From: Diplocarpon mali | Taxonomy: Eukaryota; Ascomycota; Leotiomycetes; Helotiales; Drepanopezizaceae | NCBI GenBank assembly: GCA_024741835.1 | Contig: JAENRP010000053.1 | Coordinates: 8,701-72,700, forward strand | DNA length: 64,000 nucleotides | Direction of reading: 5' to 3' | The notes under the pieces: model-generated | What the model saw: the letters and a program-made list of their open reading frames with translations, nothing else | Database searches by the model: none | What the model was told of the DNA's origin: nothing | Shown: in pieces, positions 24,110 to 35,035 of the stretch | Numbering within the stretch: the stretch's first letter is position 1 | Layout of the letters: each line of letters opens with the position of its first letter | Position numbers and translations under genes: made by a program

Positions 24110-27100
24110 ATATAAGGCATACCTCTTATAGGAAGATAATAGAGTATATTTGAAAGGCAATAGGACCGATAAGGATAAATAGGAAACCTCTTTAGAAGAG
24201 GAGGACTAAGCAATTAGCGACCCTAAGGATAGTAATATCAACTTTACTATAGTATTCCTAGCTTTTAAAAAGGAGTATGACTCAAGAACTATGCTTGACT
24301 AGCTTAAAAAGCAAAAGGCTGAATACCTCTTAATAATAAGGGTTAATAAACCGATATAAACGGACCCTAAGGTGTTTATAACCTAGTAGACGGATCAATT
24401 CTTTTAAGGATTCCTAATTAATATAGGCGCCTTGAATAAAAATGTAAAAGGAATCAACTAATTCAAAGCCCTGCAAAATATATAGGACGCAGTTCTAGCT
24501 CCACTTAGTGCTGAAAAGTATAAAATTACCTTTAAGGCAGGTTTGCGAAATGCAATCGGTAAGACAACTGTTCGAATACCGGCAGGCCTTATAGAGTTCT
24601 TAATTATAGAGGCAAATATACCGTTTTTAGTCTGCTTGCAATAACTTAACAAAATGGGAGCTAAATATGACAATTTGCGCAATTTGCTTATAATCGGCAA
24701 GGAGAAACACTTAATCGTTAGAAAACACAAGCACCTATAGCTCCTACTTAATATAATAAAGCAACTTCTAATAACTTTAAAGGGTACGATCAATATATAC
24801 CACTTAATAGAAATAGAGATCCGAAGGCTATATAAAAGATTCGAATATCTATTGGTAAAACGCCTTGAATACCTTTTAAACTAGGCCGGTTATAATATCG
24901 ACTCTAGCATTATAGTAAGAGTAAGGGAAATATGCCGATATTATTAACTCTATACTAACGCTCCTTATAGATTCTGATTTAAGCTATAAGATAATATCGA
25001 CTTTAATTATACTATATATATTGATATTACTCAATTCGGTAGAAGGAATGCCCTTTATATAGTTGATAAAGCGACAGGATTTAGAGCCGCAAGGTTCTTA
25101 TAAAAGGGAATAGGAGTATATTCGGCCGACGCAGTGTTTTAAGCCCTTAAATTGGCTTAGTTAAATACGTATATTAGACCTCTTAATTTTGTAATATACA
25201 ACTATAGCACTAACTTCAACTCGGCAGAGTTCAGAAGCTCTTTAAGATCTATAGGAATAACCCTTAAACTAGTTCCTATAAAGGCGCACTATTCTATTAG
25301 TAAGGTCGAACGGTATTATCGCCCTCTAAGATATGCCTTCGAGATAATAATGGCTAAATACCCCTGATTAAGCGACGATAAGAGGCTGCAAATAGCTATT
25401 AAAGCAATTAATAATATAGTAGGGCCTAATAGAATGATTCCTACCTTACTCATTTTCAGGGCATATCTAAGGCTAATTGAATTAGATCTACCAAATCCGT
25501 TAGTAGAATAGAGGGCAGTGATAATTAAGAAGGCTATAAAGGAAGTTAAGAAGATATATACTACTTATAAGGTCAATAATGCTTTAGGTATAAGGAATAG
25601 CCTTAGAATTACTTATATCCACGATTTAAGGCTAAAAGACCTAGTATTAGTATATCGGGAGAAGGGAAGATAGATAGGCCTATTCGAGTTCCTAGGCTTA
25701 AAGAACAAAACCTATATAGTTAATATTAATAGTAGAATAAGGCACTTCAGATTGATAAGCGTACGTCTGTTTAAAATCGATAATAAAGAAAACTACTTAA
25801 AGGAAACTAAAGGAACTAAACCTAAGGATCGAACGACTACTGAAAGGGAGTAGAACGCAACCGACGTCGATAAAGAAGTAGAGCCCTCTTGCTTAGTTAA
25901 GCTGCAACTTAATAGCTATAAGCAATCGCTAAGAGTAGAGGTTCCCTTTATTAAGCCTATTTCCAGTCTTCTTACAATTGATAATGACTATAATGCTAAG
26001 ATATAGATATCCTTTAGAGCAGACGATAAGCTATATATAGCTAAATCAGAGGTATTCCTAATAGAGAAGGAGAATAGGGACTAGGAACTATCGCAGAAGC
26101 TATAGGCAGAAGGCAAGATTACCATACCTAAGTGCCCTTTCTAGCAATCTCGCTTAAAGGAGTATTAAAGGCTGATGAATAAGGAGGTATTTGTACTAAT
26201 GAATAAAAATGACCCTACTGTAAAAGGCAAAAGGATCTTCAAATCGAGAATAATTAATAAGATAAAAGGGAAGGAGATAGATCACCTATTTGAGAAATCA
26301 CGCCTAGTTATATAAGCTTAGAATAATACTAGTAAAAAGGAGGAAGGCATAATTACTTAATCCCCAACTATCTAATAAGCAAGCTAATGCCTTTTAGTAT
26401 CACTTTCGGCATTAATCTAGGAATACTTTAAAGAATAGGGTAAGAAGGGCATTCTCGGCCTATAGGATATTATATAAGCATATACCTAGGCAGCTTTAAA
26501 GCTACTATGCAATATATTTGTATTTCCCTTATAAGATATCGCTAAGCTATTCCCTATAGGTATAGTCTTTAAAGTGGTGCTACCGCTCTATAGCATTCCC
26601 GAATCAGGAAACTACTAATTCAGCACCTACTATAAGTACTATTGCAGCAATCTCAGTATAGCCAACTCAACTTATAACCCCTATCTATTATTAACCTTAA
26701 GCACTTCTCCCTTTTTCGGCATAGTAGGAATACAAACGGATAATACTTTGATACTCGGAGAAGCAGACTTCTTGAAAAAGGAGGAGGACGAGATTAAAAG
26801 GGTAGGATTCCTTATAAAGCTAATATAGCACCTGTCGAGCACCGAATCACTAGCTTTTAATAGGTGTATTATTTCCTAAGAAGGGGATATAGTATATATG
26901 CGACAAAAGGGCCAGGGCCAAAGGCTGGAACTAGTCGACACTTCTTAAGAGGGCTATAAGTAATAATACCTAAAGCAAAGAGTAAGAGGAGCTTATTTAG
27001 CTATAATCTGCCAGCTAGAAGCTTCCTTCGATTTGTCAGCAGCAGCCTAATACTAGGATCTGATAGTTTAGGATGCAGAGAATCTGAATAAGCGACTTAA

Positions 27101-27683
27101 ATAGATCCGAAACAACCTCGAAAGAGGCCTAACCTACCTTACTATCAATTTGCAGAACGCTAAACTATTCGCATTTATCAATAGATCTTTTGCTAATAAT
27201 AAGGATTTAAGCTTGCAAATCGGCTATATTATTATACTAGCTACTAAAGAGGAAGGAGAATTGCAGTTTACTTTAAAAGGCAATATTCTATACTATAGCT
27301 TAATAAAGTATAAGAGAGTGATAAGAGCTATACTAGCCTTTGAACTATATGCTATAGTAGCAGGTATTAATATGCTAGTTTCTATAGCTATAACGATCGA
27401 TATAGTAATAGCTAAGCTAAGTCTACCTCGCCTCCTTACTATTATATATACAGATTCCCTCTTCTTATATAAGTGTATTATCAAATTAGGCACTATAAAA
27501 GAGAAGCGATTGATAATCGATATAATGGCTATTCGATAATTGTATAAGAACAGGGAGCTTATAGAGATACATTAGATCGATAGTACTAGCAATCCCGCTA
27601 ATGCTATAACAAAAGCCAATCCAAATCAGGCCCTTTAGCAACTAGTAGACACTAATTCGATAACTATTAGGAAGGAGGGATAG
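24110..27683 (+). pseudogene. outer Copia element: protease, integrase, RT and RNase H relic
   Basis: Continues the frame broken at 18005. From about 24.4 kb a retropepsin-like site appears as GFLINIGA (DTGA mutated). The GAG-pre-integrase part at 24.8-24.9 kb has RRLYKRFEYLLVKRL. The integrase core runs 24.98-25.6 kb and includes the piece YIDITQFGRRNALYIVD. Reverse transcriptase covers about 26.0-26.9 kb and is badly damaged. RNase H at 27.3-27.68 kb has FELYAIVAGINM, IYTDSLFLYKCI, KEKRLIIDIMAIR and NPANAITKANP. This arrangement and these words match the common fungal Copia polyprotein. Interruptions are TAG/TAA. A TAG at 27681-27683 replaces the tryptophan normally found near the C-terminus. 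It is not functional. Confidence 0.85.
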
Positions 27684-27804
27684 GTACAAAGGCCTATTAA
27701 GGCATAACTAGACTTGAAAAGGTCCTAGATTAATAATATCTAATATTTTTAATTGCAAGCTATTAGCAATTTTTTTTATTTTATTTTACTATAAGATATA
27801 TTCC

Positions 27805-27883
27805 TACACTTGCTATTACTACCTTCTTTTTATCTTTTCTTACTTACACTTGCTATTACTACCTTCTTTTATCTTTTCTTACT
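27805..27883 (+). repeat. 40-bp tandem duplication, pyrimidine-rich
   Basis: Two adjacent direct copies (27805-27844 and 27845-27883) of a pyrimidine-rich unit beginning TACACTTGCTATTACTACC. They lie just after the pol stop of the outer element. A longer pyrimidine-rich tract with CCTTTGCTATT-like words recurs at 29.26-29.45 kb before the 3' LTR, so both ends of the extra 3' region are bounded by similar tracts. Confidence 0.8.
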
Positions 27884-27964
27884 TACCTACGCGTACTTGC
27901 ATTTTTTTTATCACTTAAGCAGTACTTAAGAAGGAGGTTATAGCAAAGCAGCGATTATTATATT

Positions 27965-28960
27965 ATTAAAGACAATAATCTACTAATGATTCTATCCCTA
28001 ATAAGCACCTATCTTAAGCACTAGGATTTCTAAAGCGTAGATCCTTAAACTCCTAAGGCCTAAAAGCCTTACTACCCGAAGCAGCGGCTAAGTTGGCCCG
28101 CTCCTCTTAAGCTCGCACTTAAGCAAGAGCGGCTGCGATCTCCTCTAGATTCGGTTCATCTAGATTACTGAGATCTAGATCCCTGCCCTTTAGAAAGCCC
28201 TCGGAAGGGACCTATCTGCCCTTGCCCTTTTAGCAGCAGATATTATTAAAGGGAGCTTAAGAACGGCCCTTAGCCGAGCTGGATAGCCCCTTTATACATT
28301 AGAGGGCGCTGAGCACCTCGGCGCCTTAAGTCTTAAGACGCCCGAGGGCAGTATTGCCGCCTTAGATAGCGCGCAATAGATCCTGCGAATAGTCAGTTAT
28401 TAATATTAGATAGATTCAAGGGTATATATAGCTTGCTAGGTGCTCGCAAGGTCGATACTACGGCAGAGGGCATAAGCTTCGTTTAGCTAGGCTAGCTGAA
28501 GGGCATCCTAAGTCTTCGGGACTATAGAGATTTATATCTAAGTCTCCTTAAACAGGATTCAGACTGCCTCTTAGATCGCTTTAATATTGCCGCCAACTTA
28601 AGTATCCTAGAGGATAATGTACTTATCCTAAGCTTAGATAAGTATTTAAAATAGACATCTATTAAAGGTCATTAGAGTAAGAGGATATTGGATAGCACTT
28701 ACTAGGATGCACTTTACCTACTACGTAATATAGTAGTTATACTTCTTAAAAGTAAGAGTATTAAATGCGCATATATAGCTAGTATTGTTCTTACTAGCCT
28801 CCTTTCTTAATATCACTTGCGCATAATATACGCAAAGCACCCGAAACGCCTTAAGTAGGTCTTCCGGATTGCATTTGAGCACTATCTAAGTCAGCAATAT
28901 ATATATTAAAAGGGGTCGGCTAATAATCGGAGCACTTATTAATAATAATAATAGTATTAA
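27965..28960 (-). pseudogene. possible accessory antisense ORF in outer Copia 3' region
   Basis: Between RNase H and the 3' LTR lies about 1.8 kb that a basic Copia element does not need. If TAA/TAG are read as mutated glutamine codons, one minus-strand frame is open for almost 1 kb with a single TGA. Its end, in a GC-richer patch at 28.08-28.2 kb, has clear protein character: LDLSNLDEPNLEEIAAAL followed by an Ala/Glu-rich helix and SKALRPQEFKDLRF. Plus-strand frames also look partly open, because RIP removes TGA, so strand choice is tentative. Products from this position are known in other LTR elements (env-like genes, antisense ORFs of some plant elements), but no family is recognised here. 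It could also be a captured host fragment or part of a third element. Confidence 0.35.
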
Positions 28961-29496
28961 TAGGATGATATAAGATAAGATCTACTATAAGGTTAATTAA
29001 CTTAAAAGCAAAAGGGAGAATCGACCTACTTACAAGAAGTGGGAGTTGAAGTTGAGAGATTAAAGGAGGAGGGAAGCTTAATATATATGCCTTCTTAAAG
29101 GCCCCTCTTTTCCCTTCTATAGATTATTATAATTCATAGTTATAGTAGATTATAACTCTAGATGACTCTTTAATAAAGAGTCTTAAACTTACTAAAACGC
29201 AACTAGATTATAATCGCACTACTATAAGGCTTGAATAAAGACTTTAGATTGCTTCTATCACTTAGATACCTTTCTTTTCCCTCTTTACTATTTGCCTTTA
29301 TCTTTGCTATTCTATTTCCTATATACTATCCTTATTACCTATTATACCTGCCTTTGCTATTAAGCTATTTGTCTTTGCTATTTTATTCTTTATTGCCATT
29401 TGATTATTTGCTACCGATCTGCCTCCTTTATATACCTGTTTTGCGTACTTCCTTATGCGAGTTGAAAAGGTCTTTTCAAAAAGAGAGTACTACTAG

Positions 29497-29795
29497 TATT
29501 AGTACGCAGATTCCTATGCAGGAGGCAAGCTGCCCTCGTTCCTAGGGTCATCCTATACAGCTATACCATATGTGATATAAGGGGTTTCGTATGTATTTCG
29601 GACGGCTATTCAGCCGGAGGACCTTAGAAGGATATCTATATGCGGCTAAGAGGGACTATAGGAGGGAGGATATTCATAGGTATAAAGGTACTATCTCAGT
29701 CATATAGAGATAGATAGATATTATAATAGATTCTTTTTAATAATAAGTACTCAACTATATTCACGTAAATATCGATTACTGGTATAGAACCTATA
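29497..29795 (+). repeat. 3' LTR of outer Copia element
   Basis: 299 bp, partner of 15652-15950. It begins TATTAGTACG (TG decayed to TA) and ends CCTATA, followed by the target duplication ATATC at 29796-29800. A purine-rich AAAAAGAGAG run about 10 bp upstream is the probable polypurine tract. Confidence 0.95.
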
Positions 29796-29800
29796 ATATC

Positions 29801-30833
29801 CAAGCTGTATCCTCATTAGACAGCCAAAGGAAATTTTTTATCCCAGTGGTAGAAGTAAGCTGCTTCGCTACATATGATGCTCGTCCCCTGCCAGAGTCCG
29901 ACAACTTGCCTAAGCCTGTACGAAGGTCTGTTCCTTGAAGAAGCCAATGTGAGATGCTAGCACCAGGCCGCGACGAGTAGAAACTGTATAATCTCGCAGA
30001 CAGATCCAGTGATACGAGAGACGAACTGTGATGAAATATCATTCGGCACTTGATAGTCGGAGGGCAGGCAAGTCAGCTCCAACTATTAAGATAGATCAGT
30101 TTCGTTCCTATTCATTGACTCTGGAACAGCATGATGGGAACAGGAAGAATAGCAGTAACACCGCAACATTTATTGACTAGGATTACCAATTTAGACCCAG
30201 GCATATCCTCTCATTCCGTATACCTCTTCTGAATAAGACTTTCATGGCAGCCCACGGAATAGTCTATGTGCAGTGTTGTGAGGCACTCGAAGATCAAGTA
30301 CCAAGGAGACTACTTTCCGTCACTTTGGATGCTAATCTGAGGAATACCAATACGTCGCATGCCAAATTTAACAAGATGATGAAGATTACCTGGCCAGTAA
30401 AGCTGAGCTACATGAAGCCACGAAATGCAAAGGGTGTCCTTGTAACCATGCTAAGATAGAATCTATACAGTCTAATGGGTAAAATTTGCGATTCGAAAAG
30501 GAAGAGATATGAACTGAGATATTTAACAGGTAATGAATATGCGAAAAGGATTTTATCAACCGATTATTTCGTCCCGGATGGCTAGAAGCCTGAGTCGCTA
30601 CTAGGTGTCCACGGAGGTCACATGTAAGGCACGGACCAGCTTCGACGGTGCGACGCGCTGCATCGTTTCTCGGAAGTGTCCACAACCCTCCACACCAGAT
30701 AGTTAACACGACAGAATAGTATACACTACCACAGAGCCATTGCGTCAAAACCCGAATTTCTCTCCGCCCCCCCTCCGAAAATCTCCGGCTCCCGCAGCTT
30801 CCTCCAACCCAACACATATTTCCACTAGCAATC
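29801..30833. other. intergenic, SEC11 promoter side
   Basis: Host sequence resuming after the retrotransposon. Open stretches on both strands between 29.8 and 30.8 kb lack splice structure or recognisable motifs. The last few hundred bases, which become pyrimidine-rich toward the SEC11 start, should hold that gene's promoter and 5' UTR. Confidence 0.5.
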
Positions 30834-31543
30834 ATGCTCTCCGCCCTTCAAAACCCTCGTCAAGCTGCCTCTCAGCTCCTCAACTTCGGCCTGATCCTCT
30901 CCACCGCCTTCATGATGTGGAAAGGGCTGTCAATAATTGCCGACTCGCCCTCGCCAATCGTCGTCGTGCTGTCAGGCTCCATGGAGCCGGCGTTTCAGCG
31001 TGGTGATCTGCTGTTCTTGTGGAACCGCAACTGGCTCGAGGAGACAAAGGTCGGCGAGATTGTGGTGTACAATATTAAGGGGAAGGATATCCCGATCGTT
31101 CACAGGGTGGTGAGGAAGTTTGGTGATGGGTGAGTGCTATTTCTCCATTACTAGGCGCGTTGGCGATTTGGAGAGCAGCGGCGAAATCCCAGGGCTCTCT
31201 CGGGATGGGATTGAGTTTACATTTGCCGTTGTGCACAATTTGGAATTGGGCCTGGACCTGTACCTTGATCCTTCTTGTGTACTATCCGGAAATGCAAGCT
31301 AACCTATCACCTTTGCTTAGAGAAACAGCCAAACTACTTACAAAAGGCGACAATAACGTAGCCGACGACACGGACTTGTACGCCCGCGGCCAGGACTTCA
31401 TTGTGCGCAAAGATATCATCGGCAGCGTCGTCGCCTATATCCCATTCGTGGGCTACGTGACTATACTACTGAGCGAGCATCCATGGCTGAAGACTGTCAT
31501 GCTGGGAATCATGGGGCTCGTGGTAGTTTTACAGAGGGAATAA
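30834..31543 (+). CDS. SEC11: signal peptidase catalytic subunit SEC11
   Basis: Two exons, 30834-31129 and 31321-31543 (intron 191 bp, GTGAGT…GCTAACC…TTAG), give 172 residues, close to the 167-residue yeast protein. SEC11 is the catalytic subunit of the ER signal peptidase complex, a Ser-His type I signal peptidase that removes signal peptides as secretory proteins enter the ER. The N-terminal membrane anchor covers about residues 17-36. The catalytic serine is S49 in [12 protein letters not shown]; the basic partner is H90 in DIPIVHRVV. The conserved TKGDNN motif (D109) lies just after the exon junction, and a second hydrophobic segment sits near the C-terminus. All family hallmarks are intact. 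The long intron relative to the neighbours is the only oddity. Confidence 0.95.
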
Positions 31544-32307
31544 ATGGAAAGAAGAAAGACAACATCGGAGAAGGAATTTCGGGCTTGGTAAGACAGGATT
31601 TCGAGGGGATGTGTACCCGTGTATTTGATGGGAAGCGCGGAGGAGGTTATACCGTGTGGGGTGGAGGGGTGGAAAGGGTTATCCTCCTTGTGCAAAGAAG
31701 CAGGGAAGATACATACCTGTATGTATGATACGAGGGGTGTTTGTGGTCATACAGAGGGTATGATCAAACGTACCCTAACCAGTGGAGGGGGGAAAAAAGT
31801 GCACCCATGTGTACAAGAGATATCCATGTTTTGACAGAGACATTTTACCAGGCGAGGATATGATCTAGTCTGGTGGCTGAGAAGCAGTAGCTATATAGCT
31901 AAACTTCTAAACATATGTACTTGAACTCTGCTCCAGATTGTTTTGCTGAAATGCTAAATTCTCTATGAGCTTCACAAGCTGTATCGCCTTTATCCAATAA
32001 GCAGCTACCTGGAAGCCAGTCACCCACCTGAGGCAGCCTCGTTCAGCCTCGTAGAACAACCTAGCGCTGTCCCACTCTGCGAACCTGCAACCCACCCAAG
32101 TCTCCTAACCCATCGTAACTTTGCATAACCCTCAAACGCCAATCCTTTCAAAGGATCACCTGGAACGCTATTCCCACGCATCAAGGAACCGCCTTTCCAG
32201 GTGTTCTATCAAAAAAAAAAACCTCTGCGAGCCAGCTTACAGGTCACGCATCTGCAACAGTCGCGTACGAGCAATACACAACCCCGCTACGAGACCCCGC
32301 TATCAGT
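31544..32307. other. intergenic between SEC11 and E2 gene
   Basis: About 760 bp holding the SEC11 3' region and the promoter of the ubiquitin-conjugating enzyme gene on the same strand. Short open frames are seen but nothing with family motifs. Confidence 0.5.
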
Positions 32308-32901
32308 ATGGGCAGTTCACAGAAGAGGATCTCGAAGGTGAGGCTTACGGATAGAACGGCCAACATAGAGAAGAGCACAGCTGATAGGAACAGGAGCTGG
32401 CGGAAGTCACAGAAAACCCACCGACCGGCATCAAAGTCTCCCTGGTAGATGAGGGCAACGTACATAACTGGAACATAGTAATGGACGGGCCCGAAGGCTC
32501 ACCTTATGAAGTTCTTCCCCCTTTCTCACTCTCAATCCCTCATTCTCCCCACCTCCGTGTTCCCTCGAACTAACAACCCAATCTAGGGCGGCAAATTCAC
32601 GCTCCTCCTCGCCCTCCCGCTCGAATACCCCTTCAAGCCCCCTAAGCTCTCCTTCAAGACCCGCATCTACCACCCCAATGTGACCTTCGACGAGCACGGT
32701 AGCATGTGCATCGGAATCCTCAAAGCCGACTCCTGGAAGCCGTCATCCAAGATCTCGGCCGTGCTGGCTGCGACGCAGCAGTTGCTCGTGGAGCCGGTCC
32801 CGGACGATGCCGTAGAGCAGGAGGCGGCGAGGATGTTTCGGGAGGATCGTGGGGCGTATGATAGGGAGGTAAGGGAAATGGTAAAGAAGTATGCTGTGTA
32901 A
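32308..32901 (+). CDS. ubiquitin-conjugating enzyme E2 (UBC4/5-like)
   Basis: Three exons, 32308-32337 (10 codons), 32388-32510 and 32587-32901, join in frame to 155 residues, the size of a class I E2 that is little more than the UBC core. Family signs in order: start helix SSQKRISK, NPPTGIKVSLVDEGN, GPEGSPYE joined to GGKF across intron 2, YPFKPPKLSFKTRIYHPN (the HPN motif), and the active-site cysteine in GSMCIGIL. C-terminal helices carry the EPVPDDAVEQEAA piece that corresponds to the usual PNPDDPL region. E2s accept ubiquitin from E1 as a thioester on this cysteine and pass it to substrates with E3 ligases. The closest general type is UBC4/UBC5; the active-site loop is slightly longer than usual. 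Intron 2 uses a weak GTTCTT donor but has a good branch point and acceptor. Confidence 0.88.
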
Positions 32902-33880
32902 GGGCCCTGGGCAGGTACTTGCGCGGGAGGGTTTGGATGGTGGCAGGTTGTTGGGGAAATAGATATGTGCCTCAAGGAGTTGCGTGCTACTCGGGAGAGA
33001 CGGCGTGAATGAGCAGTAAAAAGAATTTTGGTGGATGGCGTTATTGATATCGCATAGATAAGAGGCGTAGCATCTTCCTTGAGATTTACCAACGCAAATC
33101 CGTTGGCTCTATGTCATTGCTTGCGACTATCCACAGCTGAGAGCCGTTGATTTTACACCTATATCCTGATCCCGACGTCTCTTACTAATTCTATCCTTCT
33201 ATTCAAGGGAGATAAGTGAGAGACATGGAGAGCGTGACAGGAAGAGATAGAAAAGGTATGTAAGAATGGCTATGTGCTATTTACAAGTAAGTCGTGACAG
33301 CCACCTGTCAAGGGTCGATATGTACAACAGTCGAAATTAACTCCTTCATATCATTCATTCCACATCAACCCATCTAAAAATTTCTCGCCCTGCCACCTAA
33401 GCTGCTAGGTTCTTGATTCTTGAGCAGAAATATTCGTAGAGATAGCTAGAATTTGAACTCGAAATTGGGGCTAAACTTGGACTTGGACCTCGACACCTCA
33501 CAACCGGAAATCTCGATATGAACTCCCAGTATAATGATGTATGATGAAATCTCTTTTGGGGAGTGGAGGAACATTCGCGTTATGTTACTCTGTTGGGNNN
33601 NNNNNNNNGAGGGGAGTTTGTGGATTTACTTTACTGCATTTCAGTGTTGTCTTTGAAATCCGTGGGTTGGTATAGATATGCTAATGCATATCGGTCTTCG
33701 CTTCTGTCCCTCTCATATGTGTTTACTGTGTGTTTCTCTCGTCTCCTCTCTATTCGTCTCACAGAAAAACGTAGCACAAACGAAGCCTTCTAGCCGGCAT
33801 CTGGACCCATCCCACATCATCTTATTCCATTCCATCTCATCTTAGACCGACTATAGACTCTCATTCACGCTCACAAATCA
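32902..33880. other. intergenic with assembly gap
   Basis: No gene seen. It contains a run of 11 undetermined bases (33598-33608). The sequence before 33881 is pyrimidine-rich and probably forms the promoter and 5' UTR of the next small gene. Confidence 0.5.
33598..33608. other. assembly gap (11 N)
   Basis: Eleven consecutive undetermined bases in an otherwise complete sequence. No coding feature I support crosses it. The true gap length is unknown. Confidence 0.99.
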
Positions 33881-34168
33881 ATGAAGCAACCACCCGCCTA
33901 CAACGACGCTAATGCTGATACCGACGCCGAGCCTCCACTATGTAACACCTTATCCAGCTCGCCCCAACCTCCACCGTCCGGCCAGCCGGACCTCGAGACC
34001 CAGCCTCTGCTCCAAAGAGAAGAAAGTGGAAGCGATGGGCTGAGTGAAGCAAGGGGAGGGGAATCCGAATGCCTGGGCCAAGCCTGCTGGTGGCTCCTCG
34101 GTTTCGCTGTCGTGGCTTCTTTCTGGGCCTTGCTTGTTGTTTGGCTGATAGGGAGCTGGCCGTGGTAG
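33881..34168 (+). CDS. small hypothetical protein with C-terminal membrane segment
   Basis: A single open frame of 95 codons. About 65 residues are Pro/Ser/Gln/Glu-rich and look disordered. One strong hydrophobic segment follows near the C-terminus (about residues 69-91, LGFAVVASFWALLVVWLIG) with only a few residues after it, a layout typical of tail-anchored membrane proteins. The start at 33881 follows a CACAAATCA-type leader in pyrimidine-rich DNA. The antisense frame is also open over the same span, so coding is likely but not certain. No family is recognised. Confidence 0.45.
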   Translation: MKQPPAYNDANADTDAEPPLCNTLSSSPQPPPSGQPDLETQPLLQREESGSDGLSEARGGESECLGQACWWLLGFAVVASFWALLVVWLIGSWPW

Positions 34169-35035
34169 GCTTGGGTGTTGATTTTATTTTCGGCTTTTGG
34201 GCTTTTTTTTCTACAGGGAGAGAGTGGTTGTCGAAGAGATGTGGCAGGCGCTGGATGGAGGAATTGGATGACTTCAGCATCCAAGTACTGATTTCGAGCA
34301 CATAAGCGCGGGAGCTGTATCTTGTGCACGCGATTCTTGAAATCCGACCTATCGCCGGAACCGGGATACTAGATCTTGGAACTAGGGCTTAATTTTTTAT
34401 TGTAGAGGTGTGAGGCTGGTTTCCTTTACCATGCTTTTGCAAGTGGATTATCAAGCTGTCACTCTGGTATAGGAATCCTAGTCTGAGCATACGATCTTTT
34501 ACCTCCCTCGGCGCTGCATATCTAAGAGATTTCTCTCAATTTCAGCCTTTGTGTTTCAAACTCTGTTGATATAAACATCGAGCTCACAAGCAAGTAAAAA
34601 GAATGCTCCTTGAGTTTAGAACTTCGATCCCGTCGGTAAAGCAAGCCCCAAGCTAGAGGAGTGAGAGATGGATCTCCCTCATTTCTGTGGCAACCACACC
34701 AGATAGCGTAAAAATTACAACTCCTGTCAAAATATTCGCTCGCACCTGAAATCTGACAGATATACTCAACTGTAAAAATGCCTTCGAAGGGCTATATTAT
34801 CAGGAGGGGTCGCAAGCTGAAGAATAGTCTCCAAATCAGAACGCAGAACACAAAAAAATCAGGATATAGATATAGGTCATACATAATCTATTTCTGGTCT
34901 CCATCAAGAGGCAAAATGTTTTAATCGTCGCCACGGCAACACAGCCGATAACAACAATCCAGCCGCAGCCTGATTAAAACAATATCGCAAGACCACATTA
35001 TCTTCACTGCAACTGTACAACTACATTTCGCAGCA
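34169..35035. other. intergenic, kinesin promoter side
   Basis: About 870 bp with no coding signal I can support. The final part contains the kinesin promoter and its 5' UTR (with a CAGC/ACAA-rich leader just before the ATG). Confidence 0.5.

Larger units (their letters stand above)
15652..29795 (+). mobile_element. Copia-type LTR retrotransposon, dead, with nested insertion
   Basis: The two 299-bp LTRs (15652-15950 and 29497-29795) differ at 26 positions by eye, all transitions, with no indel. The 5-bp target duplication ATATC lies at 15647-15651 and 29796-29800. Terminal TG/CA dinucleotides have decayed to TG/TA and TA/TA. Domain order on the plus strand is gag with zinc knuckle, protease, integrase, reverse transcriptase and RNase H; integrase before RT makes it Copia (Pseudoviridae-like). 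A 6.1-kb second element (18006-24104) interrupts it just after gag. Removing that insertion and one copy of its target duplication leaves about 8.04 kb. It is unusual in having about 1.8 kb between RNase H and the 3' LTR. Stops are nearly all TAA/TAG, as RIP would give. Confidence 0.95.

Noticed and set aside
29231..29545. Plus-strand frame of 104 codons rich in Leu/Tyr/Pro running into the 3' LTR
   Set aside because: It is a translation of the pyrimidine-rich tract before the LTR; hydrophobicity is a product of composition.
30386..30835. Minus-strand frame of 149 codons before SEC11
   Set aside because: No motifs, overlaps the SEC11 promoter, and composition resembles chance opening.
32667..33092. 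Minus-strand open frame of 141 codons opposite the E2 gene
   Set aside because: It overlaps the last exon of the ubiquitin-conjugating enzyme, whose motifs and splice sites are clear.
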